From Streptomyces odontomachi (GTDB taxonomy: Bacteria > Actinomycetota > Actinomycetes > Streptomycetales > Streptomycetaceae), in contig NZ_JAMJWG010000019.1 of assembly GCF_024435355.1 (NCBI RefSeq), positions 1 to 64,000 on the forward strand: a DNA stretch of 64,000 nucleotides, in the 5' to 3' direction. The notes under the pieces are model-generated. The model was not told the DNA's origin. It did not search any database and worked only from the letters and a program-made list of their open reading frames with translations. Within the stretch, counting starts at the first letter, position 1. The number at the start of each line of letters is the position of its first letter. The position numbers and the translations under genes are program-made. Shown here piece after piece: positions 8,953-18,148 of the stretch.

Positions 8953-10727
8953 CGGTCGCCCGCGCGCACGCGCGACAGGGCGCTGCCCGGGTCGTCGTCA
9001 GGACTGTCATGGGCGTCCTGCGCCGGTTGGCTGCGGCGCCCGGACGGCTCGGCGACGGCGCCGCTCTCGGCGTCCTTGCCGCCGCCCTGGGCGTCCTTCC
9101 CACCGCCGCGCACGGTGTCCTTCCCGGCAGCGCCGGCCTTGCCCGCACGCCCTAACGAGCGCTTGCGCTCGGTGTGCACGACGGCGCCCAGCACGGTGCC
9201 GCCGGCGCCGCCGATCAGCTCCCTGATGCGGACCAGGTCGGCGCGGTGCACGCCCCGCGGGTCGCAGACGATCAGCACGCCGTCCACCCGGTCGACCAGC
9301 GCGAGCGCATCGGCGTAGGCGAGCACCGGCGGGGCGAGCACCACCACCGTCGCGTCGGGGTCGTCGGCCTCGGCGATCAGCCGGGTCATCCGGGTCGACG
9401 TGAGGGCACGCGGCACGTTGCGGACCCGTTCGCCGGGGACGAGGGCGAAGATGCCGGACTCGCCCGCGTCGACGGCGAGATGGGAGCCGGCCGGCCAGTC
9501 CGGCTCGGCGTGGTGCGGTGTGCGGCTGGCGGCGGCCGGGCGGTCGGCGGGCTCCGGCAGCGTCCACTGCGGCCGGGGGGTGGTGGTCGCGCGCAGTCGC
9601 CGCACCAGCGACGGGGTGCGCAGGTCGGCCTCGATGAGCAGCACGTCCTTGCCCATCTCGGCGAACGAGGCGGCCAGGTTGGAGGCGACGGCGGCGGGCG
9701 CTGCGGTGCTGCCGCGTGGCGCCACGACGAGCAGCCGGCGGCGGCCGGCGAACCGGTCGTCGTAGGCGAGCCGGAAGGCGATCGAGCGGTACTCCTCCGC
9801 GGTGCGGGTCTCGCTCTGCCCGCCGACGAGCAGCGCCCCGGTACCGCCGCGCGGCAGGATGCCGAGCACCGGCGCCCGCACCGCGCGGGCCACCTCGCCC
9901 GCGGAACGCGGCGTGGGGTCGAACACCAGCCGTACCCAGGCGCCGAGCAGGCCGACCGCGATGCCGACGGCGCCGCCCAGGCCCAGCGACACGACGAGCC
10001 CGGGTCCGCCGGGGGCGGCGGGCGGCACGGCCTTGCGGATCACCGTGCCGGGGGTCATGTCCAGCGCCTTGAGGTTGCTGATCTTGGTGTTGAGGTCCGT
10101 GATGCGGTTCTCCAGATTGGCCTGGACCGCATACGCGGAGTCGGCGGCCGAGCCGCCCGCGGGCAGCGCGGCTATCTGCCGGGTGATGTCGTCGTGCTGC
10201 TGGTTGAGCGGGTTCAGCTGGTCGCGGTACTTCGCCACCATGCGGTCGCGTACGTCCTCCCACTGTTTGGTGCGCAGCTGGAGGTAGGCGTTGGTCAGGG
10301 CGTTGGCGCGGCGGGCCGCCTCGCCGGGTGAGCCGGTGGTGTAGGCGAAGTGCAGGACGAGGGTCTGCGGCGGGTTGGTGACCTGGAGCCCGCCCTGCAC
10401 CGCCGAGGTGTGACCGGTCAGGCCCAGCTTTCCGGCGGCCACTTCGGCGACACTGCTGCTGAGCGCGGTCTGGCGCTCGGAGCCCATGTTGATGGTCTTG
10501 TCCGCTGACAGCGCCGGGTCGAACGGGTCGTTGGTGGGGGCGCGCAGCACGATGTCGCTGGTCGCCGTGTACGAGTCGGCGCCCGTGACGCCGAGCCAGG
10601 CGCCGCCGACCAGGCCGAGACCGATGGCGCCGCCGATGAGCCAGCGGTACCGCAGTAACTGACGGAACTGCTCGCGCAACTGGTCCGGCTCGTCATCCGC
10701 GCGGTCCCGCGCCGGTGTGTCGCTCAC
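8949..10727 (-). CDS. Wzz/BY-kinase-like chain-length protein, kinase motifs degenerate
   Basis: This 592-residue protein has a Wzz-type arrangement: a short cytoplasmic N-terminus, a membrane segment near 29-48 (WLIGGAIGLGLVGGAWLGV), a periplasmic-type region with a coiled coil near 160-220 (LNPLNQQHDDITRQIAALP), a second membrane segment near 240-265, then a cytoplasmic P-loop-like domain. The Walker A region reads APRGSTAAPAAVASNLA, lacking the GK[ST] of active bacterial tyrosine kinases, and the Walker A' region reads LLIEADLR. The tail has no tyrosine cluster. So it probably sets chain length without autokinase activity. The GTG at 10727 lies 6 bases after the upstream glycosyltransferase stop. 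Confidence 0.8.
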   Translation of the reverse strand: MSDTPARDRADDEPDQLREQFRQLLRYRWLIGGAIGLGLVGGAWLGVTGADSYTATSDIVLRAPTNDPFDPALSADKTINMGSERQTALSSSVAEVAAGKLGLTGHTSAVQGGLQVTNPPQTLVLHFAYTTGSPGEAARRANALTNAYLQLRTKQWEDVRDRMVAKYRDQLNPLNQQHDDITRQIAALPAGGSAADSAYAVQANLENRITDLNTKISNLKALDMTPGTVIRKAVPPAAPGGPGLVVSLGLGGAVGIAVGLLGAWVRLVFDPTPRSAGEVARAVRAPVLGILPRGGTGALLVGGQSETRTAEEYRSIAFRLAYDDRFAGRRRLLVVAPRGSTAAPAAVASNLAASFAEMGKDVLLIEADLRTPSLVRRLRATTTPRPQWTLPEPADRPAAASRTPHHAEPDWPAGSHLAVDAGESGIFALVPGERVRNVPRALTSTRMTRLIAEADDPDATVVVLAPPVLAYADALALVDRVDGVLIVCDPRGVHRADLVRIRELIGGAGGTVLGAVVHTERKRSLGRAGKAGAAGKDTVRGGGKDAQGGGKDAESGAVAEPSGRRSQPAQDAHDSPDDDPGSALSRVRAGDR

Positions 10728-10733
10728 GTGCCG

Positions 10734-11981
10734 TCAACCCCCCAGGGCCTCGTCGATGAGTGCGTCGATCCGGGCCAGGCCCGCTTCCTGGGAGAGATGG
10801 GCGGCCACGTGTCGCGGGCCCTCGGCGCCCAGCGCGTCGGCCAAGGCCGGATCGCCGGCGAGTTTACGCACCGCGGCCACCAGCGACTCGGGGTCTTCCG
10901 GCGCCACCAGCACACCGGCGCCGGAGCGCTCCACCTCCCGGGCGGCACCACCCTCGGCGGCCACCGCGGCGACGACCGGCCGCCCGGCGGCGAAGTACGA
11001 GGTGAGCTTGGACGGCACGCTCATGTCGAGCACCGAGGCCCGCTGGGTGACTGCCAGCGCATCGGCGGCGGCCAGCACCGCGGGGAACTCGTCGTCGGCG
11101 GCGGGCGGCAGGATGTCCACATTGCCGACGCCCGCGGCGAGCCGGGCCAGGGCGGCGCGCCGGCTGCCCTCCCCCATCAGCACGAAACGCACCTCGGGAG
11201 CCCGCCGGGCCGCCTCGACGAGGACCTCCAGGCCCTGCTTGAGCCCCATGTTCCCGGAGTGCAGCACGACGGTCTGCTCCGGGGACCAGCCCAACCGGGC
11301 CCGGGTGCGCTCGCGCGGCTCGTCCGAGCTGCGCACATGCGACCAGTTCGGCACCACGCGTATGCGGCCGGGGGCGACCCCCATCGCCGTGACCCGTGCC
11401 ACGAAGGTCTCGTGGATGACGCCGACGAGGGTGGCGCGGCGCAGCACATAAGCCTCGGCACGCTCGGCGAGCGCCGCGGCACGGGAACCGCCGCGTATGC
11501 CGCTCTGCACCGCCGCGGCTCCCATCAGGTCCTGCACGACGGGTATGTACGGCACGCGGTGGCGGGCGGCGAGCCGGGCGCCGAGCACCCCGCCCGCCAG
11601 GCTGGGCAGTTGCGCGAGCACGGCGTCGGGTCGGCCGGTACGGGGCGGCGAGAGAAGGCCGTGGGCCAGCACCGACGCCTCGAACAAAGCGCGGGAGACG
11701 GCGGTCTGACGGGGTGGGACGGTGTGCCGCCTGCGGTGCACCCGGACTCCGGCACGCAGTTCGGTGCGCCGCCACACCCCGGCGTAGCTCGGGTCGATCC
11801 GCCAGGCCGGGTAGTGCGGCATGCCGGTCAGGACGTGGGTCTCGTGGCCGCCGGCGGCCCAGTGCTCGGCGATCTGGGTGGCGTACGGGCCGATGCCGGC
11901 GTGCTCCGGCGCGTAGTTCGTCGACACCAATAACAGCCTGCGTCGGGGCGCCGTCCCCTTGTCTCCTCCGCTGTGCCTCAC
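10734..11981 (-). CDS. WcaI-like GT4 glycosyltransferase
   Basis: This 415-residue GT-B enzyme begins with RRRLLLVSTNYAPEHAGIGPY, the typical start of WcaI-type colanic acid/fucosyl transferases. It includes VVPNWSHV between the domains, VVLHSGNMGLKQGLEVLVEA at the donor domain start and SVPSKLTSYFAAGRPVVAAV near the nucleotide-sugar site. GTG 11981 is chosen since GGGGAGGGG sits about 7 bases upstream; the open frame to 12257 overlaps the divergent gene's leader. It is the first gene of the four-gene minus-strand run with Wzz and Wzx. Confidence 0.85.
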   Translation of the reverse strand: MRHSGGDKGTAPRRRLLLVSTNYAPEHAGIGPYATQIAEHWAAGGHETHVLTGMPHYPAWRIDPSYAGVWRRTELRAGVRVHRRRHTVPPRQTAVSRALFEASVLAHGLLSPPRTGRPDAVLAQLPSLAGGVLGARLAARHRVPYIPVVQDLMGAAAVQSGIRGGSRAAALAERAEAYVLRRATLVGVIHETFVARVTAMGVAPGRIRVVPNWSHVRSSDEPRERTRARLGWSPEQTVVLHSGNMGLKQGLEVLVEAARRAPEVRFVLMGEGSRRAALARLAAGVGNVDILPPAADDEFPAVLAAADALAVTQRASVLDMSVPSKLTSYFAAGRPVVAAVAAEGGAAREVERSGAGVLVAPEDPESLVAAVRKLAGDPALADALGAEGPRHVAAHLSQEAGLARIDALIDEALGG

Positions 11982-12151
11982 CCGTGCACCCCTCCCCGAT
12001 CGGCGGGCCTGTGCCCTGGCCGAACCTTGCCGTCGTCTCTCATCGTTCACCATACGAGCACGGAATGTGCACGCTATCGTCGAATACCGCGCACGCCCAC
12101 GGGGCGCGGCGGGGGGCACAGGGCAACACCGAGACCCTTGGGGGGCATTGC

Positions 12152-12697
12152 GTGAGTGCGGGCAGGCCGGGCGGACGGTATCGCGTGGGGTACGCACCCG
12201 GAGCGTACGACCTCTTCCATATCGGGCACTTGAACATCCTCCGACACGCTCGGGCACAATGCGACTATCTCGTCGCCGGAGTGGTCTCGGACGAGATGGC
12301 GGAGCAGGCCAAGGGCCGGCGGCCGATGATCCCGCTGGTGGAGCGCCTGGAGATCGTACGCAGTGTCAGATATGTGGACGCGGCCTTCGTGGAGACCGTG
12401 CCGGACAAGCTGGAGACATGGAAACAGGTGCGTTTCGACGTGCTGTTCAAGGGTGACGACTGGCGCGGCACACCCAAGGGCGACAAGTTGGAGCTCGATT
12501 TCGCCACGGTGGGGGTGGACGTCGTCTACTTCCCGTACACCGTGCACACCTCCAGCACCCAGCTACGCAGGGCGCTCGACGTGCTGGGCGGCCGTGGCGG
12601 CCCGGTGGGCGCAGGGGCGGGGGTGAGTGCGGGCCCCGGCATGGTGGAGGCGTCGTTCAGCGGGGAGCTGCGCTCAGTTCCCGGAACCACTTCGTGA
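12152..12697 (+). CDS. glycerol-3-phosphate-type cytidylyltransferase
   Basis: This 181-residue protein has the nucleotidyltransferase signature GAYDLFHIGHLN (HxGH) and the RRPMIPLVERLEIVRSV and LFKGDDWRGTPKG segments of TagD-like enzymes, which make CDP-glycerol or a similar CDP-polyol from CTP and a phosphorylated alcohol. GTG 12152 is preceded by TTGGGGGGC at 12139-12147 and gives the normal start just before the motif. The gene is divergent from the WcaI-like gene and overlaps the CDP-alcohol phosphotransferase gene tail-to-tail by 41 bases; the two enzymes could act in sequence. The alcohol substrate is not determined. The C-terminal 30 residues are low complexity. Confidence 0.85.
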   Translation: MSAGRPGGRYRVGYAPGAYDLFHIGHLNILRHARAQCDYLVAGVVSDEMAEQAKGRRPMIPLVERLEIVRSVRYVDAAFVETVPDKLETWKQVRFDVLFKGDDWRGTPKGDKLELDFATVGVDVVYFPYTVHTSSTQLRRALDVLGGRGGPVGAGAGVSAGPGMVEASFSGELRSVPGTTS

Positions 12698-13379
12698 GGA
12701 ACGCCACCAGGAAGAGCGCCGCCGCCGCACCCAGCACCGTATAGGCCCAGCGGAACCACTCGCCGTCGCCGAGCAGCACGAACACCAGGCAGAACACGCC
12801 GTGGTCGACGGGCAGCAGCGCGACGGCCCGCAGGGTCGAGGGAGCGGCGGCCGGCGTGCCTGGCGCCCGGCGGGGCCCCAGCTTCTCGGTGAGCAGTCCG
12901 CCGAAGAAGGTCACGACGGCGGCGAGCTGGAAGCCCAGCGGCACCAGCAGCCAGGCGGCGCCGTCGAGCCCGAAGTGGGCCGGGTGGCGGTACCAGGTGA
13001 TCAGTACGGCGGTGTGCAGGGCGGTGATCTTCGCGCAGTCCACGACGTGGTCGAGCCACTCGCCCGCCGCGCTGCCGCCGCCGCGTAACCGGGCCAGCTG
13101 GCCGTCGGCTGAGTCGAAGGCGAAGCCGACCGCCAGGCCGAGCCAGACGGTCAGGCCGAGCCCCCACGAGGGGGTGCCGGCCGCCGCGCCGGCGACCGCG
13201 GCGAAGCTGAAGACCGCGCTGATCGCGGTGACCTGATTCGGTGCGAGGCCGATTCCGTACGATCCGGCGGCCAGAAAGCGCCCGGCGGGCCGGTTCACAT
13301 AACGCGAATACAGCGACACCCCCTTGGCCGCCTTCTGCGCCGCCTTGAGCTGCCCGAAGGCCTCCCCCACCGTGCTCAT
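12657..13379 (-). CDS. CDP-alcohol phosphatidyltransferase family protein
   Basis: This 240-residue membrane enzyme shows the complete signature D-x2-DG-x2-AR-x8-G-x3-D-x3-D (DSADGQLARL through GEWLDHVVD, about residues 89-114). It has five to six hydrophobic segments. Members transfer a phosphoalcohol group between a CDP-alcohol and an acceptor lipid or alcohol at the membrane. Its location beside a CDP-polyol-forming enzyme inside a polysaccharide locus suggests it makes a phospho-polyol lipid or decorates the glycan; this is inference. ATG 13379 is the clear start. Confidence 0.85.
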   Translation of the reverse strand: MSTVGEAFGQLKAAQKAAKGVSLYSRYVNRPAGRFLAAGSYGIGLAPNQVTAISAVFSFAAVAGAAAGTPSWGLGLTVWLGLAVGFAFDSADGQLARLRGGGSAAGEWLDHVVDCAKITALHTAVLITWYRHPAHFGLDGAAWLLVPLGFQLAAVVTFFGGLLTEKLGPRRAPGTPAAAPSTLRAVALLPVDHGVFCLVFVLLGDGEWFRWAYTVLGAAAALFLVAFLTKWFRELSAAPR

Positions 13380-13440
13380 TTCCGCTACCCCTCCCCATTT
13401 GGTCGGAGGTCACATCACCACACCGGCCGGGCGCGGAGCA

Positions 13441-13459
13441 AGAACGCCTCGCCCGTTCT
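13441..13459. promoter_or_regulatory. inverted repeat in 13.4 kb intergenic region
   Basis: AGAACG (13441-13446) and CGTTCT (13454-13459) form perfect 6-base arms around 7 bases. It lies between the divergent CDP-alcohol phosphotransferase and GNAT genes. It could be an operator or a small hairpin. Confidence 0.3.
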
Positions 13460-13566
13460 GCCCGGCGGTATCTTGACCTTCCTGACTGAGGACGGTTGCG
13501 GGCATCGCCGCGTAGGGCGACGAATATCGCAAGACAGCCCGAAGGACCGCACTGAACAATGCCCAG

Positions 13567-14100
13567 GTGGACTTCGTGATCGACGCCCCCCAGGTGGAGG
13601 ACGCCCCAGCCCTCGCCCACGCGCTTCTCGCGGCCTGGCTGCTGACCTACCCCAACCGGGACGCGGGGATCGACGAGGCATGGATCCGGGCGCATCGTGG
13701 CGACGTGGTCACCAGCGAGGGCGTCGCCCAGTGGCAGGAGTTCATCAAGGAGGTCGAGCGCCGGCCCGCGCATCGCTTCTGCCGTGTCGTGCGCCAGAGA
13801 GACGAGATCGTCGGCTTCCTGTGCGGGCGCCGGGATGAAACGGTCAGTCTCGGGCCGATGTACCTGCTGCCCCAGGTGCAGGGCCGAAGCGTCGGACGCC
13901 AGTTGATGGCGGCATTCCTCACCTGGGCCGGCGACGCACCCATCCGCCTGTGGGTCACGGCCTACAACGAGCGGGCCATCAACTTCTACCAGCTCTACGG
14001 GTTCGAAGACACCGGCGAGCGGCACATGTGGCGAGACAAGTTGCCGAACCTCCGCATGGCCCGGACCAGTGCCGCAAAACAACGCGGAGACCAGTCCTGA
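13567..14100 (+). CDS. GNAT family N-acetyltransferase
   Basis: This 177-residue protein has the GNAT fold order: an N-terminal helix pair, RVVRQRDEIVGFLCGRRDE strands, the LGPMYLLPQVQGRSVGRQLM acetyl-CoA pyrophosphate loop (Q-x-x-G-x-G/A type, here QGRSVG), and a terminal AYNERAINFYQLYGFEDTGER segment. The acceptor is unknown. GTG 13567 gives the usual N-terminus, though the ribosome site is weak and GTG 13576 is an alternative. Base composition here is less GC-rich than flanking genes, suggesting an accessory patch. A hairpin follows 4 bases after the stop. Confidence 0.75.
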   Translation: MDFVIDAPQVEDAPALAHALLAAWLLTYPNRDAGIDEAWIRAHRGDVVTSEGVAQWQEFIKEVERRPAHRFCRVVRQRDEIVGFLCGRRDETVSLGPMYLLPQVQGRSVGRQLMAAFLTWAGDAPIRLWVTAYNERAINFYQLYGFEDTGERHMWRDKLPNLRMARTSAAKQRGDQS

Positions 14101-14104
14101 ACGC

Positions 14105-14131
14105 CTTCGCCAGGGCTCTTGAGCCGCGAAG
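14105..14131. terminator. hairpin after GNAT gene
   Basis: CTTCGC (14105-14110) pairs with GCGAAG (14126-14131), and GGCTC with GAGCC inside, with a 3-base bulge. It begins 4 bases after the GNAT stop and has no U-run, as is common in streptomycetes. Confidence 0.55.
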
Positions 14132-14204
14132 CGATCAGCGCCTTCACGCCTGCCTTTCGCAGGGTGGCAGGGGCTTGACGACTCTGAGCAACACTGACCG
14201 ATAC

Positions 14205-14212
14205 GGAAGGAG
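14205..14212 (+). promoter_or_regulatory. strong ribosome site pointing to a non-canonical start
   Basis: GGAAGGAG is followed by ACAAG, then in-frame ATC and ATT codons (14218, 14221). The next conventional in-frame start is 47 bases away. The nearest upstream in-frame stop is at 14185. Confidence 0.5.
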
Positions 14213-14259
14213 ACAAGATCATTTCGACGTCAGGCCAGCTTGCGGACCGAAGCTGCTAC

Positions 14260-14754
14260 GTGCTCGAGACAGCGAACGACGCGCAGATGCAGTGGAGCAT
14301 CTTCTTCGTCTACGGAGACCGCGAACACATCCGCTCCCTGCTTCAGAGCATCTTCGTTGAGAGTGACGACCAGGACTTGATCGAGGCACACCTCGGACAG
14401 ACAGCCGACCTCTGGGTGGTCGAATACGGGCGCCGTGTCGGACACGTCGACCTGCACTCCCTCATCACGATTCCTGGCGATGTTCCTGACGACGCAGACA
14501 GGAGGCAGGTGGCGATCGACTGGGCCCGCTTCGACGAGCTCGTCCCGGCTTCTCTGGCGGGTCCGCGACTTCGCCATGGCGAGGAACTGGGGCTCCTGGC
14601 CCCTCAAGAAGACTTCGCCGACACGGAAAGCCACCTGCCTCTCGTGTACCCCGACACGCCGATCAGCTACGGGATGCAGGTATGGGTGGAGGGAGATCTG
14701 ACCGACGAGCCATATGAGGTCTATCGGGACCCTCATCCCGTGCACTGGAGCTGA
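14260..14754 (+). CDS. hypothetical protein, start probably upstream at a rare codon
   Basis: I do not recognise this acidic soluble protein (164 residues from GTG 14260). It contains QMQWSIFFVYGDREHIRSLL and ends PYEVYRDPHPVHWS. No ribosome site precedes 14260. A strong one, GGAAGGAG, lies at 14205-14212, and the frame is open from there, with ATC (14218) or ATT (14221) at ideal spacing and no ATG, GTG or TTG between. The true start may therefore be a rare AUU or AUC codon, adding 13-14 residues. Composition is lower in GC than neighbours. It could be an immunity-type or accessory protein, but nothing proves that. Confidence 0.6.
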   Translation: MLETANDAQMQWSIFFVYGDREHIRSLLQSIFVESDDQDLIEAHLGQTADLWVVEYGRRVGHVDLHSLITIPGDVPDDADRRQVAIDWARFDELVPASLAGPRLRHGEELGLLAPQEDFADTESHLPLVYPDTPISYGMQVWVEGDLTDEPYEVYRDPHPVHWS

Positions 14755-14759
14755 CGCTT

Positions 14760-14783
14760 TCTTGGCCGGCGAGACAGCCAAGA
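14760..14783. terminator. hairpin after hypothetical gene
   Basis: TCTTGGC (14760-14766) and GCCAAGA (14777-14783) form a 7-base stem with a 10-base loop, 5 bases beyond the stop of the unknown gene. Confidence 0.5.
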
Positions 14784-14880
14784 CGATGCGGCTCCTCGAT
14801 CTCACTTGCTGAGAACGCATCAGCCCTGCCTTCCCCGGTACCAGCGAAGGCCAGCTGTCCAGAATCTGCTCGCGAAGGGT

Positions 14881-14998
14881 TCAGGCCGGGAACTTCCGGC
14901 CTTGGACGGCGCCGACGAACGACGACCAGGCGGCCGTGTCGAAGCCCAGCGCCGGACGAGTCCGGGTGCTTGGAGTCACGGACGGCCCGATGCGGCAG
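14881..14998 (-). pseudogene. decayed DUF397 gene remnant
   Basis: Reading the minus strand, one frame gives AVRDSKHPD and the next gives PALGFDTAAWSSFVGAVQ then RKFPA and a TGA stop at 14881-14883. Together these match the C-terminal half of DUF397 proteins, which are usually partners of XRE-type regulators. A one-base insertion near 14955 splits the frames, and the N-terminal half with the usual WRKSSYS motif is missing. No partner regulator is present nearby. It fits the view that 13.4-15.0 kb is a site of gene turnover. Confidence 0.7.
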
Positions 14999-15027
14999 TA
15001 CCCGTATCAGCGTCGGACAATGGCCTT

Positions 15028-15600
15028 ATGGACCAGCCGCACGACATGCCACCCCCGCCGCCCGGGCGGGACACGCCGGACCCCGCGGCCGCGGCCTCCC
15101 GGGACCGCGACCCCGAAGGGCGGGCCAGGAACGCCCGCCCACGGGACGGCCTGGGTCGACCGCTGCCGTACGGCTCCGCAGGGACCCCGCGCCAGCCGGA
15201 GGGGATCACCCGCACCCCGGCGGACACCCTCACCGAGGCACAGCGGCTGCTGACCGAGGGCAAACCCTTCCACGCCCACGAGGTCTTCGAGGACGCCTGG
15301 AAGAGCGGCCCGGAGCACGAGCGAGCCCTGTGGCGCGGCCTGGCCCAGCTGGCGGTGGGCCTCACCCACGCCGCCCGCGGCAACGCGAAGGGCGGCGCCC
15401 GCCTGCTGCGACGCGGCGCCGACGCCGTGGCCTCCTGGTCCGAGGCCAGCGACCAGGTACGTCCGCACGGTCTCGACGTACGGGGGCTCGCCGGCTGGGC
15501 CGAGCGGCTGGCCGCCCGGGTGGACGACGGCGGGGAGCCGGTCGACGCGACGGACTGGGCCCCCCGGCTGCGTGGCAGCGACGGCGGCAGCAACGGCTGA
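15028..15600 (+). CDS. DUF309 domain-containing protein
   Basis: This 190-residue protein has a proline-rich, arginine-rich N-terminus of about 70 residues, then the DUF309 helical core: AQRLLTEGKPFHAHEVFEDAWK, ERALWRGLAQLAVGLTHAARGN and GARLLRRGADAV. The HAHEVFE and W-x-GL-x-QLA-x-G motifs are characteristic. Function is not established; the fold is an all-helical, possibly metal-binding domain. ATG 15028 is chosen because the upstream frame (from 14806) overlaps the DUF397 remnant. It converges with the TauE/SafE gene. Confidence 0.85.
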   Translation: MDQPHDMPPPPPGRDTPDPAAAASRDRDPEGRARNARPRDGLGRPLPYGSAGTPRQPEGITRTPADTLTEAQRLLTEGKPFHAHEVFEDAWKSGPEHERALWRGLAQLAVGLTHAARGNAKGGARLLRRGADAVASWSEASDQVRPHGLDVRGLAGWAERLAARVDDGGEPVDATDWAPRLRGSDGGSNG

Positions 15601-15625
15601 TGATGTGGCCGGTACGGCCGCACGC

Positions 15626-16378
15626 TCAGGACAGCAGCAGGTCGAGGCCACCGACCACGGTCGCCACGAGCACCAGGGTCTCGAAGACCCGTTGGTTGAT
15701 GCGGGCCACGCAGGCCTTGCCTATGAGTGCGCCCGGCACCACGAACGGCGCCAGCGCGGCGTCCAGGAGCAGCGAGTGCCCGTCGATGAGGCCGAGGCCC
15801 GCGCTGAACGGCACCTTGCCCACGTTGACGATCAGGAAGAACCAGGCGGAGGTGCCCAGGAAGCTCAGCTTCCGGAAGCCCGCCGAGAGCAGGTAGAGCG
15901 ACATGACGGGGCCGCCGGCGTTGGCGACCATCGTGGTGAACCCGCCGAGCACCCCGTAGGACCCCGCCTTGACCCGTGCGGCACGGGTGGCCGCCGCGGT
16001 CGGCCCGGCGGGTTCCACGCCGCGCCTGCGCCACGCGGTGACCCCCGCCATCAGCAGCAGGATCGCCCCGATCGAGATCCGTACCACCGCGTCGTCGGCC
16101 CACACCAGAAAGAGCGTGCCGACCACGACCCCGGCGGCGACCGCGGGGAACAACCGCCCGAGCGTGGGCCAGTGGGCGTGCCGCCGGTAGGTGAGCACGG
16201 CGAGCACATCGCCGGTGATCAGGACGGGCAGCAGCACTCCGGTCGACTCGCGGGCCGGCAGCACGGCCGCGAACACCGCCAGGCTCACGGTGTTGGCGCC
16301 ACTGATCGCGGTCTTCGAGAAGCCGACGAGCGCGGCGGCGAGGGCGAGCGCGGCGAAGTCCCACAAGGTGATGTCCAT
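15626..16378 (-). CDS. TauE/SafE (TSUP) family anion transporter
   Basis: This 250-residue protein has about eight membrane segments. Characteristic TSUP pieces are LVGFSKTAISGANTV near the start, and VLGGFTTMVANAGGPVMSLYLL in the second half. The family exports sulfite, sulfonates or related anions; the substrate here is unknown. ATG 16378 starts the first membrane segment; a GTG-type start at 16405 would add nine residues. It may share a transcript with the thiolase gene upstream, but a hairpin lies between them. Confidence 0.82.
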   Translation of the reverse strand: MDITLWDFAALALAAALVGFSKTAISGANTVSLAVFAAVLPARESTGVLLPVLITGDVLAVLTYRRHAHWPTLGRLFPAVAAGVVVGTLFLVWADDAVVRISIGAILLLMAGVTAWRRRGVEPAGPTAAATRAARVKAGSYGVLGGFTTMVANAGGPVMSLYLLSAGFRKLSFLGTSAWFFLIVNVGKVPFSAGLGLIDGHSLLLDAALAPFVVPGALIGKACVARINQRVFETLVLVATVVGGLDLLLS

Positions 16379-16437
16379 ACCGGGACCGATGCTATGCCCA
16401 CGCATCTCTCGTGCACCGCGTGGTCCCCACGGCCCGG

Positions 16438-16457
16438 GGCCCCAACGCCCTGGGGCC
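16438..16457. terminator. hairpin after thiolase gene
   Basis: GGCCCC (16438-16443) and GGGGCC (16452-16457) form a stem around an 8-base loop, about 35 bases past the thiolase stop on the minus strand. Confidence 0.45.
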
Positions 16458-16489
16458 TGGCCTGTGCCTGTGCCAGTGCCCCGGGCCGG

Positions 16490-17680
<1,191 letters not shown>

Positions 17681-17764
17681 GAGGGGCTCCTGAGGGCGGG
17701 TCGTCGGGTGCGGGTACGGATGCGGCGCGGGCACGGGGCGGGCGCACCCACCCGTCCGTGACCA

Positions 17765-17786
17765 CGTGGCACCTCGCTGTGCCACG
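17765..17786. promoter_or_regulatory. inverted repeat upstream of thiolase gene
   Basis: CGTGGCAC (17765-17772) and GTGCCACG (17779-17786) are perfect 8-base arms with a 6-base spacer, 85 bases before the thiolase start. It may be an operator or an RNA hairpin in the leader. Confidence 0.5.
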
Positions 17787-17896
17787 CCACCGGGCCCGTT
17801 TCACCGCCGGCTCGGCACGGCGGCCCGGCTCCGGGCCGGGCCTGGGTGTCCGGGCCGGTGGCCGGCTGGTCCCTGATTAATTAGCACCGCTAGTTT

Positions 17897-17910
17897 CGGA
17901 CTATAGTCCG
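17897..17910. promoter_or_regulatory. perfect 14-bp palindrome over a -10-like sequence
   Basis: CGGACTATAGTCCG is self-complementary. Its core TATAGT reads as a -10 box on either strand; on the plus strand TTAGCA (17881-17886) lies 16 bases before it. A dimeric repressor bound here would block the promoter. Confidence 0.55.
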
Positions 17911-18148
17911 CGTCCCGGTTCCTGGGAAGCGGGGGGCGTCCCCGCAAGGCCGCCCGTGTGGTCGCCGGCCGACCGGACGCACCCGACGTTTTCCGCGGCC
18001 GGGCCCGGGCACCCGCCATGCGCGCGACCCGAAGCCGACGACCGACGTCCACCGTCCCCGCAGGTACCGCGTCCCCACCGGTACCGGCGCGGCGAACGGG
18101 CCGCGTGCGAACCGCGCCCGTACGCGTATCCGGAGGAGGATCGCGGAC

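Larger units (their letters stand above)
17681..18148. other. divergent intergenic region, thiolase / glycosylase
   Basis: This 468-base stretch has no supportable gene. It holds two inverted repeats (listed separately) and an AT-rich patch near 17875-17910 that is striking in this GC-rich setting. Promoters for both divergent genes probably lie here. Confidence 0.6.
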
